DNA of 64,000 bases, from the NCBI RefSeq assembly GCF_002105155.1, contig NW_019029018.1, positions 328,001 through 392,000 on the forward strand. Reading direction: 5' to 3'. Made by a program: the position numbers and the translations under genes. Each line of letters opens with the position of its first letter. The stretch's first letter is position 1. The notes below the pieces were generated by a model. It was not told the origin of the DNA and did not search any database. It saw only the letters and a list, made by a program, of their open reading frames with translations. Positions 42,905 through 54,631 of the stretch are shown here, piece by piece. The stretch is from Lobosporangium transversale (lineage: Eukaryota; Mortierellomycota; Mortierellomycetes; Mortierellales; Mortierellaceae).

Positions 42905-43336
42905 ATGATCATTCCTTATGCTCTTTTGGTTCCCTTGTTGCTCCTGAATTCAGTCTTTGCTAGCCATTGGGCTTGTTACAGACGACGGAACGTAGGATTT
43001 GGTTGGGATATCGATGCTGTCCTCGCAGATCCAAATGGCATTATCATTGCACAGACCGGTTGGCACAATGACTTTTCGGACGTTTACACAAAAAAGAACA
43101 GCAGAGGAAGGATGGATATTAAAAGCGGATTTAAAAGCTGGTCTTGTGCTACTGATGGTGTAGATCATGGAACCTTCGCCCCTAATGAAGTGAAAACACT
43201 TAATGGCAAAGATGACAAAGTTGCTTTTGGATGTTACGACTTGGGGGGAACAGAATACTGCAAGCAATATGATTACATCAAAAAGATGTGCTATGGATGG
43301 CTAGACCAGGTTAGGGATGGCAAGTTGAATGTCTAG
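42905..43336 (+). CDS. Secreted protein, 143 aa
   Basis: A signal peptide (MIIPYALLVPLLLLNSVFA) precedes a mature part of about 124 residues with five cysteines (HWACYR, SWSCAT, FGCYD, EYCKQ, KMCYG) and many aromatic and Gly/Asp residues (GFGWDIDAVLADPNG). It is probably exported. It is unrelated in sequence to the secreted protein at 36.6 kb, but both sit downstream of CAACAGCCCA-type repeats. The start codon directly precedes the signal sequence. The family is not recognised. Confidence 0.7.
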   Translation: MIIPYALLVPLLLLNSVFASHWACYRRRNVGFGWDIDAVLADPNGIIIAQTGWHNDFSDVYTKKNSRGRMDIKSGFKSWSCATDGVDHGTFAPNEVKTLNGKDDKVAFGCYDLGGTEYCKQYDYIKKMCYGWLDQVRDGKLNV

Positions 43337-43779
43337 AACAAAAAAAAACAATTTTTCATATTACTAGTTCACGTCTGTAGTATTGGTTCATTATAGCCAT
43401 AGTCCATATCCATCCAGTACACCAGTACACAAACAAATAAAGTTAATTGAGTTTGCAAGGGCGTAAATAGCCCAAGCCTTTAGATTTCTCAACAAAAGGA
43501 CATGCAAACATGTAATTTCATACTTTTATTTTGGAGTCCCTTTGGCTTTTTTCAGTCACCTGCAAGGAAGAATGATCAAAATGGGTTATTCTAATATTTT
43601 GGCCCTCTGACAAACAGCCCATTCGCAATACGTATAGATATATACTTCATCAACCAACATTAAAATTTACGCTTTCGCTAATGAGATCGATATGGCTATC
43701 TACTGCAGATCTTCGGATTAAATGTAGCGCTTCTCTTCATTAGAATTTCGGTTTTTTTTACTTTTTGATCTAACTTTTT
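43337..43779. other. Intergenic
   Basis: No gene is seen. It is AT-rich and carries one AACAGCCCATT near 43616. Confidence 0.4.
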
Positions 43780-44715
43780 TTCAGACCCAGAGGTCCTTTC
43801 TCCCACTTAAGTTGTAGAGCAAGATCAAAGCTTCAAAAAGTGTTCGTCTTGAGTGCCTCTGAGAGTACAAGACCCCCTTCTTTCTCATTTGAGTTATCTC
43901 CCAAAATGAAAGCGGCCAAAGTGGTGTTGTCCTTGAGTGGGTTTGTAAGCACTCAAAACTCACTAGTCTCAATCAATCGACTCTTCATCGTTAAGGAGAG
44001 CCTATGAAGGCGTGATAGCCATTTGAGTTGTAAACTATGAAGATTTGTTAAATCTGGAATAGGACAATTTGGACTGTCTTCATGTTGCTCAGTTCTATGG
44101 CGCGAACAAGGGTGGGTTTCATGCCGCGTGGGTATTGAAAGCAATTTATCGGTAATGCTTTCCCGAGGCCTTTCAAGTTAGAGTTGAAATGTCGGTAGAC
44201 TTGACGATTTTAGTACATGTTCAAACGCCTCAAGGTCAGTTCTAGCTCAATCCCAGTTGAATGCGGTATCCGACCCGTAAACACACTTCACATTGGCCAG
44301 CACCCCAATGAATCCTTCAGCTCTGTTTCTGAATCTCAAAGTGATAACTATTTTACCGAGATGCGTTATATTTGTCTCCATTCGTCACCACTGCATCTTT
44401 AAAGGCTTTCTTTCTTTCTTTTTTTTCCTCGATATCTCGGGCGATAGTGTTCAAAACAAATCCATTTGACATGGCCTGCCTCGGCCGTGTTCTGTACAAG
44501 TTGCCGAGTTTTCTATTTTCATCGTTGGTTAAGGAACGTGCTCAGCAGTTGAAGATCAGCTCCTTCAAGTGCCCCTTAGTTATCGATTGTGTTGATGCTG
44601 TTCAACACTGAATTTCCCTTAGAGAGCGCTTCCATATATTTGATTGAATAATCGATACCAGCACCAAGACCTGAGGCTGGTATTTTTACCCTGTAGTTTC
44701 GGTAGATGAGATGAA
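43780..44715 (-). pseudogene. Decayed paralogue of the neighbouring LRR protein
   Basis: Segments match the gene at 45373-48553 in the same order. Near 44700 there is the counterpart of the region at 47450-47520 (both contain TTGAATA..GATACC and TGAGGCTGGT). Near 44100-43960 there is the counterpart of SHLHKLSLEMK (here SRLHRLSLTMKSRLIETSEF). Near 43930-43780 there is a single leucine-rich repeat relic. The pieces are in different frames, and most of the repeat array is missing. It appears to be a tandem duplicate now inactive. Confidence 0.6.
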
Positions 44716-45372
44716 GAATTCCCTCATTCACAGCTGATGTATCACCCACTTTTTTTTTTTTTTTTTTTTTTAAGAGTCGCTAACATGGGTATCCTGTTGA
44801 GATGACGGTTCGATCATTATCCTAGTCAGGGACCTTTATGTGGCTTAGATTCCCCTGGATGATGAGCCTCTCCAACTCTAAACTAGGATAGACATGTCTA
44901 TTTTGTTAAATAGCAGCTTCTGTTCCAACAAACATGACAACTCACTTCGTTTTGCAATGACCCTTTCGTTTCTCTCCTCACTTTGATTCGGTCCAGCTGA
45001 GCAGAGGAGGCTTGCCAATGGAGTTACATAGTTAACTACAATTCTCCTTATCAGATAGAGGAGCCATCAAAACTTATTTGGTTACGTTGCGCTTGAAGAG
45101 AGGCTCACGCGAGTACTTCGCTAGATTTAGATCTGTGTGGTTGAGAAACAGTGAGCCAAAAGGCACAGGGAAAATTAAGCAAGGATTTACAAGCATGGTA
45201 CATGTAACAGCGGTTTTTATGATTACATCTTTATTAATTATATTAATGATACCCTTGTATAGAGGTTTCTATATACTACAGTAGTTGTTATTTGAACAAA
45301 GCTTCGTATCTGAGCTACTCAGTTTAATAAGTCGAGTAGCCAGGGCTTTTTAGTAATTGATTAAGGGTATAC
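44716..45372. other. Spacer between LRR pseudogene and LRR gene
   Basis: A poly-T run of about 21 lies at 44751-44771. Short frames only; no gene is supported. It holds the 3' flank of the intact LRR gene. Confidence 0.4.
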
Positions 45373-48300
45373 TCATTTATGAAGGAGCAAAGCCTTATTA
45401 ATCTTAAGTGCTTCTGATAGTGCCAGAGCGCCTTCCTTTCCAATCCTGTTGCTCTCCAATTCCAAAATGGCCAAGGTTGTGTTAGCCCTGAGTGCCTCTG
45501 ACAGCGCAAGAGCTCCTTCATTTCCAACTGCATTGCTCCTCAATTTCAGGATAGTCAAGGCTGTGTTAGTCTTGAGCGCCTCTGACAGCGCAAGAGCTCC
45601 TGCATCCCCAATTTCGTTGAAACACAAATCCAAGTTGATCAGAGTCGTGTTAAGTTTGAGTGCTTCTGACAATGCCTGAGCTCCCTCATTCCCAATCGCG
45701 TTGTAATACAAGACCAAAGTGGTCAACGTCGTGTTGGTCTTGAGTGCCTCTGACAGTGCCTGAGCTCCTTCATCTCCAACTGCGTTACCCCACAAGTTCA
45801 AGCTTGTCAAAGTAGGACTAGTCTTGAGTGCTTCTGACAATGCTAGAGTTCCTTCCTTCCCAATTGCGTTGAACCCCAATCCCAAAGCGGTCAGGGCTGT
45901 GTTAGCTCTGAGTGCTTCTGACAGTGCCTGAGTTCCTTCATCTCCTATTAAGTTCCACCTCAGATTCAGAGTAGTCAAGGCCGTGTTAGCCTTAAGCGCC
46001 TCCGACAAGGCAAGGACTCCTGGATCTCCAATCAAATTCTGCTCCAAGTCCAACGTGGTCAATGTCGTATTAGTCTTGAGTGCTTCGGACAGCGCCAGAG
46101 TTCCCTCGTTTTCAATTGAATTCTTCTTCATTTCCAAAATATTCAAAGCTGTGTTAATCTTGAGTGCCTCTGACAGTGCTAGAGCCCCTTCTGGCCCAAT
46201 TGAGTTGTGCTGTAATTTCAAAATGGTCAAGGTTGTATTGACTTTGAGTGCCTCCGACAGTCCCAGGGCTCCTTCCTTTCCAATTGAGTTGGCCTCCAAG
46301 TTCAAGGTCGTCAGTGTCGTATTAGTCTTAAGCGCCTCTGACAGTGCAACGACTCCTTCTTTTCCCATTGAATTTTCCTTCATTTCCAAAGTGACCAAAG
46401 CTTTGTTAACCTTGAGTGCCTCTGACAGCGCTAGAGCCCCATCCTTCCCAATTGAGCTGCCATTCAGGCTCAAAGTGGACAAAGCAGTGTTGACCTTGAG
46501 CGCCTCTGACAGTGCCACAGCTCCTTCGTCTCCAATTATGTTGTGCTCTAAGTTCAAAGTGGTCAAAGCCATGTTGACTTTGAGTGCCTCTGACAGCGCA
46601 AGAGCCCCTTTACTCCCAATTGTAGTCTTTCTCAAGCTTAAAGTGGTTAAAGTCGTGTTAGCCTTGAGCGCCTCGGATAGTGCCAGGGCTCCTTCGTTCC
46701 GGACCGAACTGCCATCCAGATCCAAAGTGATCAAATTGGTGTTGGTCTTGAGTGAATTTACAAGTACACGGAATTCACTAGTCCCAATCTTTTGAGGCTT
46801 CATCTCAAGGGACAGCTTATGGAGGTGTGATGATTTTTTGGGCTGTAAACTAGAAAGCTTTATGAGGTCCGGGGATAAAACGATGTGGATGACCTTCATG
46901 TTGCTCAATTCCATGATACGAACAAGGATTTCATATCGTGTGGATGTTGAAAGTATTTTCTTGGTTATACTTTCTTGAGACTTTCCGAGGTCAAGCCGAA
47001 GAATTGATACATTTGAGGTCTTTAGTGCCTCCTCAAGCTCCACAAGATCAGTCTTGGTCCAATCCCAGTCGAATGTGATATCCAACTCGTATGCACGTCT
47101 TGCATTTGCCAGTACATCGAAGAACTCTTCAGCTCTGGTTCTGGACCTCAGTATGACAGTTGCTTTACCAAGATGCGAGTTGTATTTGCCTCCATTCATC
47201 TCCACTGCATTTGCATACACTTTCTGCTCTACTTCTTTATACATTGAACGATAGTGTTCAAAACAAACCCATTTAACATGGCCTGTTTCGGTCGTGATCC
47301 TGTACAAGTTGCCTAGCTGCTTGTTTTCTTTGTTGATTTGAAGGAATGTGCCCAGTTGTTGGAGATCAGGTCCTTCGAGTCCTTCATAGTCGTCGATTGC
47401 GTTTATATTGTTCAAGGCTAGATATTCAGTAGAGAGTGCCTTCATATAGTCGATTGAATAGTTGATACCGGCATCGACCAGATTTGAGGCTGGTGTTAGA
47501 GAAGCAGCTGAGTATGTTCTCATTCCCAGCTTAAGCCATTGTAAAAGGATGAGTATGTACTTTCCATATTTGTGAAAGAGCTCTCTGCTGTCTTGAATTT
47601 CATACCCGTCATGTTTGGCAATATGGATTTGGTTATGGCTGCTCTTGCTTGTGTTTACAGTGTGTTCACCGCATTCACAGAGGAAATGAAGACGGAACTT
47701 GTTCCTCAAAACATTCATTGGATCCCACTTGGCAGCGTCGACAGGTAAAATTATAAAGAGTCGAGGGATTGGGTACTCATGAAGTTCAAAGTTCTGGGTA
47801 AGGATAGCATTAGCATGCTTTTGAAGGGTAGCAATTGTGTCAAGAGCCTGATGTTGCAAACTAATGATCATTTCATCCTTCTCTCTAGCCTCCAATTGCA
47901 GTTTAAGCATTTCCGCTTGCAGTTCAAAAATCACCGATTGCAGTTTAAGCATTTCGTCACCCCTCCCTTTGACCTCTTGTAGCAACTCCATAGCCTTTTC
48001 AAGGCTAGGACTTATCATTTCGCTTTGTCCATTATTGCAGGTAGCGAGAGAAGAGTTGGAAGATTGAGCCGGACTTGATAGTGGTAAAAGGTCTTGAGAG
48101 GAGGATAGATTTGTTGAATTTCTTGATGTGATGATGGCGCTGTTGTTGTTATTGCTGTTGCTGCTGCAGCTGCAGATCTGTGGTACTTCCGCAATAACAT
48201 CTAAGATCTTGTCAGGGTAGAATGCAATGCGTGGAGGTTCGATTCTAACAGAACAAAAGAAAAAAGAATATGTCAATTGAGTTCACCCATTTTCTCTTAA

Positions 48301-48553
48301 TAAAAGCAATTGAAAAAGGCGTCACGGTAAATTATACAACATACTTGTTGCCATCAACGTCTAAAAGGAATGGAATGGGATGTCCATCCAGTTTGAATCG
48401 CGCTGCATCCGGAAAGACCTCTCGAATGTCTTGTAACCACAGACAATACGCCGAGCCGCCATTGCTTGTAGAGACGGAATTAGTTCTGACACAAACTTTT
48501 TCAATACTGTCGTTGTCGACCTTTCGGAATTGTTGGTATTTTTGTTCTGTCAT
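45373..48553 (-). CDS. Large LRR protein (NLRC3/ribonuclease-inhibitor type repeats)
   Basis: The exons are 48553-48345 and 48244-45373 with a 100-nt intron (GTATGT..GTTAG); the product is 1026 aa. Exon 1 and early exon 2 form an N-terminal domain (MTEQKYQQFR to IEPPRIAFYPDKI), then a Ser/Asn-rich linker, a coiled coil at about 160-225 (LLQEVKGRGDEMLKLQ), and a conserved-looking block starting PIPRLFIILP and ending CECGEHT. The last 480 residues are about sixteen 28-residue repeats of the ALSEALKxNTxLTxLxLxxNxIGxEG type. Such repeats form a horseshoe used for protein binding. There is no visible NACHT or kinase motif. I recall this N-terminal layout from Mortierella signalling-like proteins. 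Expression control is unknown. The gene is intact, unlike its neighbour. Confidence 0.85.
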
Positions 48554-49123
48554 TTCAATGGATGAAGAGAGGATGAGAAGATTAGAGGATGAGAGAATGA
48601 GAAGATGAGGGATTTCTTCATTTCCAACGGTTGTATACACTAACCTCTTTTTTTTTCCCCTTCTTCTTCCCGACTTTGCCCCTTGGAGTTTGAAGTGAAA
48701 AGAGTTAGAAAATACCGTTACTAGACCCGTCTATAAATGTCTTTCTTTTGACCCCTGCATCTTGCTTGCCTTAACGTGCTTATTGCATGCATGTACATGT
48801 GCATACCTCAGCTTGGTGTGTTTAAGCTACATTTACTGGTCGTATTTTCACCTAAGGGCACTGTTTACTAGTCTTTCGGATGAATATTGCATTGATTACA
48901 ACTAGACATGATATATACATGTACCTTGTTGCCTCCTCTCCCCATAGTGGAAGCTATAGTTGGGGAAATAACTAGGGAGCTGAACATCTTGAGTAAATAA
49001 TAAAGCCATAACCGTATCAGTATCCTGCACTTGAGAGATCAATTTGTAGTGTGTAGTCCCCGTCAGAGACAGCTGGAGAAATATTGTTCGACTATCCATT
49101 TCTGCTATATAATGTAAATGTAG
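48554..49123. other. Upstream region of the LRR gene
   Basis: This stretch contains a GAGGATGAGA-type repeat near 48560-48610 and no supported gene. A 65-aa minus-strand frame (49099-48902) lacks recognisable features. Confidence 0.35.
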
Positions 49124-49360
49124 TTGAAAGGAGGAGTTGTAAAGCTTTTCGATACACCGGGACTTAGAAGGGTTTTTGTCAGATCTGAACTAATCATGAT
49201 GATTTTCACTTGCATTTGTACCGTTGGTCTAGAGCACATGTCCCAGGATATTTTTGAATTAGGGTTCACCATAACGCTGGAACAATACACCAGCGGAAAA
49301 TACATCGTACCAGCCAAGTTGATCATCGAAAATAATAATAATGGCAATAGCAGTATCTAG
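49124..49360 (+). pseudogene. Short ORF ending at a Helitron terminus
   Basis: The 78-aa frame ends IIENNNNGNSSI with a TAG at 49358-49360. That TAG is part of the CTAG terminus of a Helitron-like repeat, so the natural 3' end of this frame has been replaced. No domain is recognised and the coding status is uncertain. Confidence 0.25.
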
Positions 49361-49460
49361 ACGGGCGACCCGTGGCTTCACTGATGGCTGCACTAGTCCA
49401 ATGTTCTATCTTATGGGCTCGTTTATCTCGTTGAGGGAACCATCTCGAATAGAGTTGCTG
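49357..49460 (-). mobile_element. Second Helitron-like 3' terminus (unoccupied by DIRS)
   Basis: From CTAG at 49357-49360 the sequence matches 18184-18247 (ACGGGCGACCCGTGGCTTC exactly, then diverged). It continues past the DIRS insertion point into sequence matching the far side of the DIRS (about 22493-22515). The hairpin is degraded here. The nucleotide beyond the terminus on the minus strand is A, not T. No Helitron coding sequence is recognised to the right of it. Confidence 0.55.
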
Positions 49461-49985
49461 TAAACGATAGTTACAAACATAACGAAATAAGTTGTGAATA
49501 GACCCAGATAACTCTCCTGTCCACCATGGTCATCTTAGTCTTTGAACTTCTGGCTCGTGTATCAGCTCGTTTGTCTATTCTCTTTTCTTTCCCTCTCTAT
49601 TTTCTTTCTTTTTTTCTCCTGTTGCGTTTTCCATAATTTGCGATGTCAGGAAAAATGCACTTATTAGCTCAATTAGCCAGGAGATTGGGCGAAGTTCAAG
49701 GAAATCTGATTGTCTCTTTCTCGTAGCAGAGAGAGAGCACTAGCTCTCGATGCTGTTACCAGCCGCTATCTCTTCACGGAGATTTTCCATCCTACGGGTG
49801 ATACTCTTGGATGCTTTATCAGCATATAAATATTTCGATGATTGATTTTTCCCTTTTCTTCATTTTATTATTTATTCTAAGCAAGTGTTCATATAAAAAA
49901 TTACCTGGACCATAAGCGCAACTTTTGGTTTTTGGTGTGAAGCTCAATACATAATTTGAATGCATTCACGAGGGGCGCTTGATCT
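49461..49985. other. Unassigned, possibly Helitron interior
   Basis: Possibly the decayed inside of the Helitron-like element that ends at 49357. No coding pattern was recognised on either strand. Confidence 0.3.
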
Positions 49986-49989
49986 ATAA

Positions 49990-50308
49990 GCATATCGGCC
50001 CAATCCATTGCATCGGAATCCTGAAGTCTCGATGGGGTTCTTTACGGGAAATGAGGCATCAACTTTGAATTGAGGCAGATATGCGGATGCTAGTTCGATG
50101 GGTAATGGGATGCTGTGTACTCCATAACATGCTCGTAAGTCTCACAGATACGTGGGGGGAAATGTACTTGGAGAACATTTTCGAAGAAGGTGATCCAGCA
50201 CCCCATCAGGAAGAAATAGAGAAGAGTACCCATAATTTCAGAGAGGATTTGAAGAAAATCACTTTGAAAATCAATTATGCAAAGGGATTATTACCTTTGC
50301 AAAATTAA
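49990..50308 (+). pseudogene. PIF/Harbinger transposase C-terminal part, copy 2
   Basis: Reading from about 50000, the pieces GILKSRWGSLREMRHQL, then MRMLVRWVMGCCVLHNML and LTDTWGEMYLEN appear, with one stop between the first two, ending LLPLQN with TAA at 50306-50308. The GxLKxRW and CCxLHNML motifs are the end of the DDE nuclease domain of PIF/Harbinger transposases. The first two-thirds of the enzyme, with the catalytic Asp residues, is missing. It converges on the partner gene at 50331. Confidence 0.7.
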
Positions 50309-52173
50309 AGATCAAATTAAAGATGACAAATTAATGAAGCAAATTTATTAATGACTGAATCTGCACGATGGACATGCCTTTTTCAATCCCTGCCTGCATC
50401 AACTGCATAGTCTGTAATTTGATCTCTTTCTCCATCCTTTGTTTTTCAAGCTGATCCTGTTTCTCCATCTTTTGCTTCTCTCGCTCATCCTCTTTCTCCA
50501 TCCTTTGTTTTTCAAGTTCAAGTTTCTGGATTTGTCTTTCCAATTTTTGTTTCTCGAGCGTCATTTGCTCTCTAATCTTCATTTCCTCCAGCTCCAGCCT
50601 CTTCAATTCTAGATTTTCTTTGGCTTTAGATGAAAAATATTAGAATACATATCAATTGTATACGTTGATTATAAAAAATAAAATTGCCTCAACTGATTGT
50701 TTAGGCCTTACCACTAAGTTTTCTGTTGTTGAGAAGCTCAAAAGCTGAGTGGAATGATTTCCTTGGCATCTTCGAAGAACCACTCGGATTTAGTGATGGT
50801 CCTTTTCTGCGTTCTTCTATTCCTTGGGACCACTTCCTGGAGATCGGAGACTGCAATGATTCAATACCGGGCAATTTCCGCTTCCGTTTACTATGCAGCA
50901 CAGGCGATGAGGTGGAAGAGATGGAAAGGTCACTTATGTCGTCTATATCAGAATCCTTGTTGTTGTCATCATTGAGGTCAATGCCCTCTCCTTTTGTTCC
51001 CAAGTCAGAATCAATGCCAGTACTAGAGTTATCATAAAGGCTATCATCAAAGGTGGTATGAACTAGGGTGGTATCTCCAAGAAACTGGCCATCCTCAGTC
51101 GCTTCTTGATTTCCAATCGGTTTGTTGAAACCTACAGCCTCCTCCTCCTCCTTCCCCTCTTCCTCTTCGACGATCAATCGATGACGTGAAACCTTTTCGA
51201 TGGCTTCCCTGCCACTTCCTGAACCATTTTGCAATCCGGTGGTTAATTTGAACAGAGGAGTGATATTTAACCTATGACCAAAGAGAGCATCCATTCTCGC
51301 GTAGCAGATGCACATCTTTTCGAGCTTCTGCTTAGTTGTGTAGATCCCTTTTTTGTGATCCTCGTCAGTCACACCAAATCCTGTCTGGTTTTCCAACTTT
51401 TTAGTTTCTGTAAAAAGCTTAAGATGTCGATGGAAACGCTCGCGCATAGATTTGGTGTTTAGTGAGAGTCTACCTTTGTTTTGCTTCGACACAACTTGTG
51501 CCAAAGTTGCCCAGCCTTGACTGGAGGCCTGTCGAGGCATGCCGAGAACTGTTTGAGCTTCAGAACCAAAAACTGACTTGAAATTTGGGGGACGCTCTAA
51601 CCATGTCAGAATGTTCTCGATATCCTGCTTTGTGAAGCGTTCTTTGGATGCCTTTGCAGTCGAAGTCGACGCTTTGAAAGAGGAATCCGTTGCAGCAAAA
51701 ACTTGGCCAGGTTGCTCACCATACTGTGACAAAGTGAGTGACTGCGAGATTTCAGATTGCTTCATGATGTACGAATGTGTGAGTGATTGTAATTGTGTGC
51801 GCGATTATGTGTGTGTGTGATCGTGTGGTTATGTGTATGTGCAATTGTGTGATTGTGTAAGTGAGAAAGGTCAGAAGAGTGAAATGTACCAAGGGACATT
51901 CAGGAGTCGCAATGCGTGTCTATGGCCTATTTGGTGGCTGTCTTTTTGCCTATTTATTTGGCCTATTTATTTGGCCAATGTTCCAAATTTCTTTGATCAG
52001 TTAAATTGGTTAAATTGGCTAATTTTTTTTGTGTACAACAAGTAAATCACAATCTTGTGTCCATGGGCGCTGATATGAATCTACTCAAAGGTTCACCTCT
52101 ATTCGCGAGGACAAAATTTCTATTGGCTTCACGGATCCATCCCTAGGCATTCTTGCGTCAATTTTGAGAATAC
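50160..52173. repeat. 2.0-kb duplication, copy 2 (Harbinger-derived)
   Basis: This is the near-identical partner of 6750-8763. Upstream of it the transposase reading continues for about 170 nt, so copy 2 retains more of the source element than copy 1. The right edge ends at GAGAATACA as in copy 1 and the flanks then differ. Confidence 0.9.
50331..51765 (-). CDS. Harbinger-associated DNA-binding/coiled-coil protein, copy 2
   Basis: The exons are 51765-50712 and 50623-50331. The predicted 448-aa protein is identical to the one at 6921-8355: N-terminal helical Myb/SANT-like or NAM-associated domain, acidic centre, basic patch, C-terminal coiled coil. The frame is intact although the convergent transposase is truncated, so mobilisation would need a transposase supplied from elsewhere. 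The GT-rich stretch 5' of the start (51785-51860 on the plus strand) is shared with copy 1. Confidence 0.7.
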
Positions 52174-52778
52174 AGTATCAAAGAAATCACGAACCAGATC
52201 CACTATCATGAGCGATATAAGCGCTGCACCATATAGACCCATATAGCGTATACGATGATTCAAATTACCACTCACGTGGGGCAGACGAGATCTTACAGTA
52301 CATAAGATATCGTCTGTCCAGAAATAAAGAACCCTCTCTTTGTCCTATTGAACTTTAGTTCCATATTACATAGTAAGTTATATCAATTAGGTTAAAACAT
52401 TGCAAGCGCCAATCCAGGGGGAAATCACTTGAACCACGAAAGAAAACTTTCTGTATCCCACAAGCTATCAATTAATGAGGGAGCCCAGCGCAACGGCTGT
52501 AAAGTATCCGTATAGCTTGAAAGGCGAAGACCGCTCTAAATCTGTGTACATCTGGACAAGAAAATTAAACTGTCCAAACTTCGCAGTGCTAAATCATATC
52601 AAACGGAACCCTCTATAATTGACTGATGTCTAACTGAGCCTCGAGCACATGCGACTACTTTCAATCAAGCATCACAAGTTTACTGCGAGCCAATTCACCA
52701 TGCTCACTACAAAGTGTCATCACCACCTAAAAAAGAAAGAAGAAAAGATAATCTCAACTCCATTCCATCCCTTTTTGC
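52174..52778. other. Upstream region of the F-box gene
   Basis: No gene is recognised. It should contain the promoter of the F-box/LRR gene. A 99-aa frame from 52649 overlaps the F-box gene in another frame and is not supported. Confidence 0.4.
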
Positions 52779-54092
52779 ATGATGGACAACCTCAAATTAA
52801 ATCCAAAAATCATTTTGATTATTGGTGGCTTCCTAAACCGGAAGGACCTTCTACGTTGTATTCGTGTCTCCAAGACCTTTCACGATACTCTTGTCGGATT
52901 CATTTGGAAAAAAGTCCTCGTTTGCCATCGCACAAGACATTTTACTAAGGAAATGGTGGAGGAATATAAGAAATATATTGAAGAGCTTGGGTTTCTTCAT
53001 AGGTTTCCCGACGTATATATATCATTGAAAGGGCTTGATCGCCTCAAACACATCAGTTATATTATGGGAGAATATTATGACCTGTCCTATCTTTCCTATC
53101 TTCCCGATCTCATCAAGGCTCACGGATCCACAATTACGAAGCTATCATTTAAGCAATCGACTTTACGAGAGATATGGGAAGCAGCACTAGAATGCATCCA
53201 TCTTGAGGACCTAACCGTTTGTCGTATGAGACTAAGCAGTGATATCGTGGATTTATTTTTTCAAATCTGCAAGAAGATTAAGCGCTTGGATATGCAAAAT
53301 GTATATCTCGATGGGCTTCCTTCCAACTTCTTGAGCGACAACACGGACAAATTCATCTTCTCAAATGTGACCACACTAGCCCTTTGGGATGTCGATATAG
53401 ACCTGCCTCTATCGGAGACGTCAGAGTATTGCCTCAGCATGTTTATTAAGAGATGTCCGGGATTGCAGTCACTGCAACTTGATGGATATCAAAGCAATTT
53501 GTACGCGGCAGCATTCCTTCATCATTCCTTCACACTGACAAATCTATCAGAGCTATTTATTGACTGCCGCCGAGGCGAGGCATCAGTAGTGGATATCTAC
53601 GGTCCCATGTATTTAAACGACGGGGATCTGGCGGCACTTCTCAGACAGATGACTGAACTAAGGCAACTACGTGCTCCACATTGTGGTTTTGGCCCAGCTT
53701 CCCTTCGAGAATTGCTAGCAGAAGAGCAAGAGAGCCTGGAAGACGGACGTAAAGTACTAAAGAGAAGGAGTCAGAGGCTTTGCGATACAGTTGAGGTGCT
53801 GGACTTCAAAATATACAGCAAAAAGACTGAAGATGTTGCTGAATCGATCTTATCCAATTGTCCACGTCTGAAGAGTTTCTATGGATCTAGAGAGTTCTCC
53901 AGCACCCCATCCTACAGCCCATCCTACAGCCCATCCTACAGCCCATCCTACAGCCCATCCTACAGGCCAGCCACCCCGTCTTATGACCCATCCGACAGCC
54001 CAGTTAGCCCGTCTTATAGCCCACCCTATAACCCATCCTACAACGCAGCCAGTCCGTCTTTTAGCCCGACCAACCCGGTCTCTTCTCCATGA
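52779..54092 (+). CDS. F-box/LRR-like protein with a Pol II CTD-like tail
   Basis: The intact 437-aa frame begins with an F-box-like region ([30 protein letters not shown]). Imperfect leucine-rich segments follow ([66 protein letters not shown]). At residue about 376, after [12 protein letters not shown], the usual C-terminal part seen in the neighbour is replaced by repeated SYSP ([16 protein letters not shown]) and looser SPSY units. This resembles the heptads of the RNA polymerase II C-terminal domain. F-box proteins normally hand substrates to SCF ubiquitin ligases. The F-box is about five residues shorter than in the neighbour, which may weaken Skp1 binding. The first of two adjacent Met codons was chosen. 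Confidence 0.75.
   Translation: MMDNLKLNPKIILIIGGFLNRKDLLRCIRVSKTFHDTLVGFIWKKVLVCHRTRHFTKEMVEEYKKYIEELGFLHRFPDVYISLKGLDRLKHISYIMGEYYDLSYLSYLPDLIKAHGSTITKLSFKQSTLREIWEAALECIHLEDLTVCRMRLSSDIVDLFFQICKKIKRLDMQNVYLDGLPSNFLSDNTDKFIFSNVTTLALWDVDIDLPLSETSEYCLSMFIKRCPGLQSLQLDGYQSNLYAAAFLHHSFTLTNLSELFIDCRRGEASVVDIYGPMYLNDGDLAALLRQMTELRQLRAPHCGFGPASLRELLAEEQESLEDGRKVLKRRSQRLCDTVEVLDFKIYSKKTEDVAESILSNCPRLKSFYGSREFSSTPSYSPSYSPSYSPSYSPSYRPATPSYDPSDSPVSPSYSPPYNPSYNAASPSFSPTNPVSSP
53905..53975 (+). repeat. 12-bp tandem repeat encoding SYSP
   Basis: Five copies of CCATCCTACAGC follow each other exactly, then decay into related units to about 54075. They build the CTD-like tail of the F-box protein. Confidence 0.9.
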
Positions 54093-54631
54093 TACCCCGG
54101 ATCATACATCATGATAAACAGTAAAGTTAAGTACTGGATCTAGTCGCTTCTAGTAAAAGCATGTCAAACTGCGTTGGGCCAGAGCCAGTTTTTGAAGAGT
54201 AGCGAGTTTACGCTGTAGCACACCTGTTTTAGAATATTCAGAAGTATTGAGTGAAACTAGATATCTATGCTGACGACTGAAATATGAAGTTTGCAAACCA
54301 GTAAAATTAATATGAAACAACGAAAGTCCTTTCAAATAGCATGGAAACTGTTGAATATATGCAATTTCCCATGAGGAATCCATTAATCGCTGGTGCTCAG
54401 CTGATAAAGACTTATTTTCATGAAGGAAAGTCGGTCAAGGGCTAAAAAAAAAAGTTCAGCACAAATTTGCAGGGCGCGGTAGAACATGGGGGCAAAGGGC
54501 GTGGCAGGAGCGAGTCAGTACGTTTGCAGTTCTATTCCACCATGACCACCTCTATCCACTACGAAATACCACCATCACTACTAAAAAAAAAGGAAGGACA
54601 ATCTTAACTCCATCCCATCATCTCTCATTGC

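Noticed and set aside
44800-44840. GGTTCGATCATT resembling a tRNA B box
   Set aside because: No A box, acceptor stem or cloverleaf can be folded around it.
45983-46795. 270-aa plus-strand ORF made of ALSASDSARAP-type repeats
   Set aside because: It is the antisense shadow of the 84-bp LRR repeats; the periodic coding strand keeps the opposite frame open.
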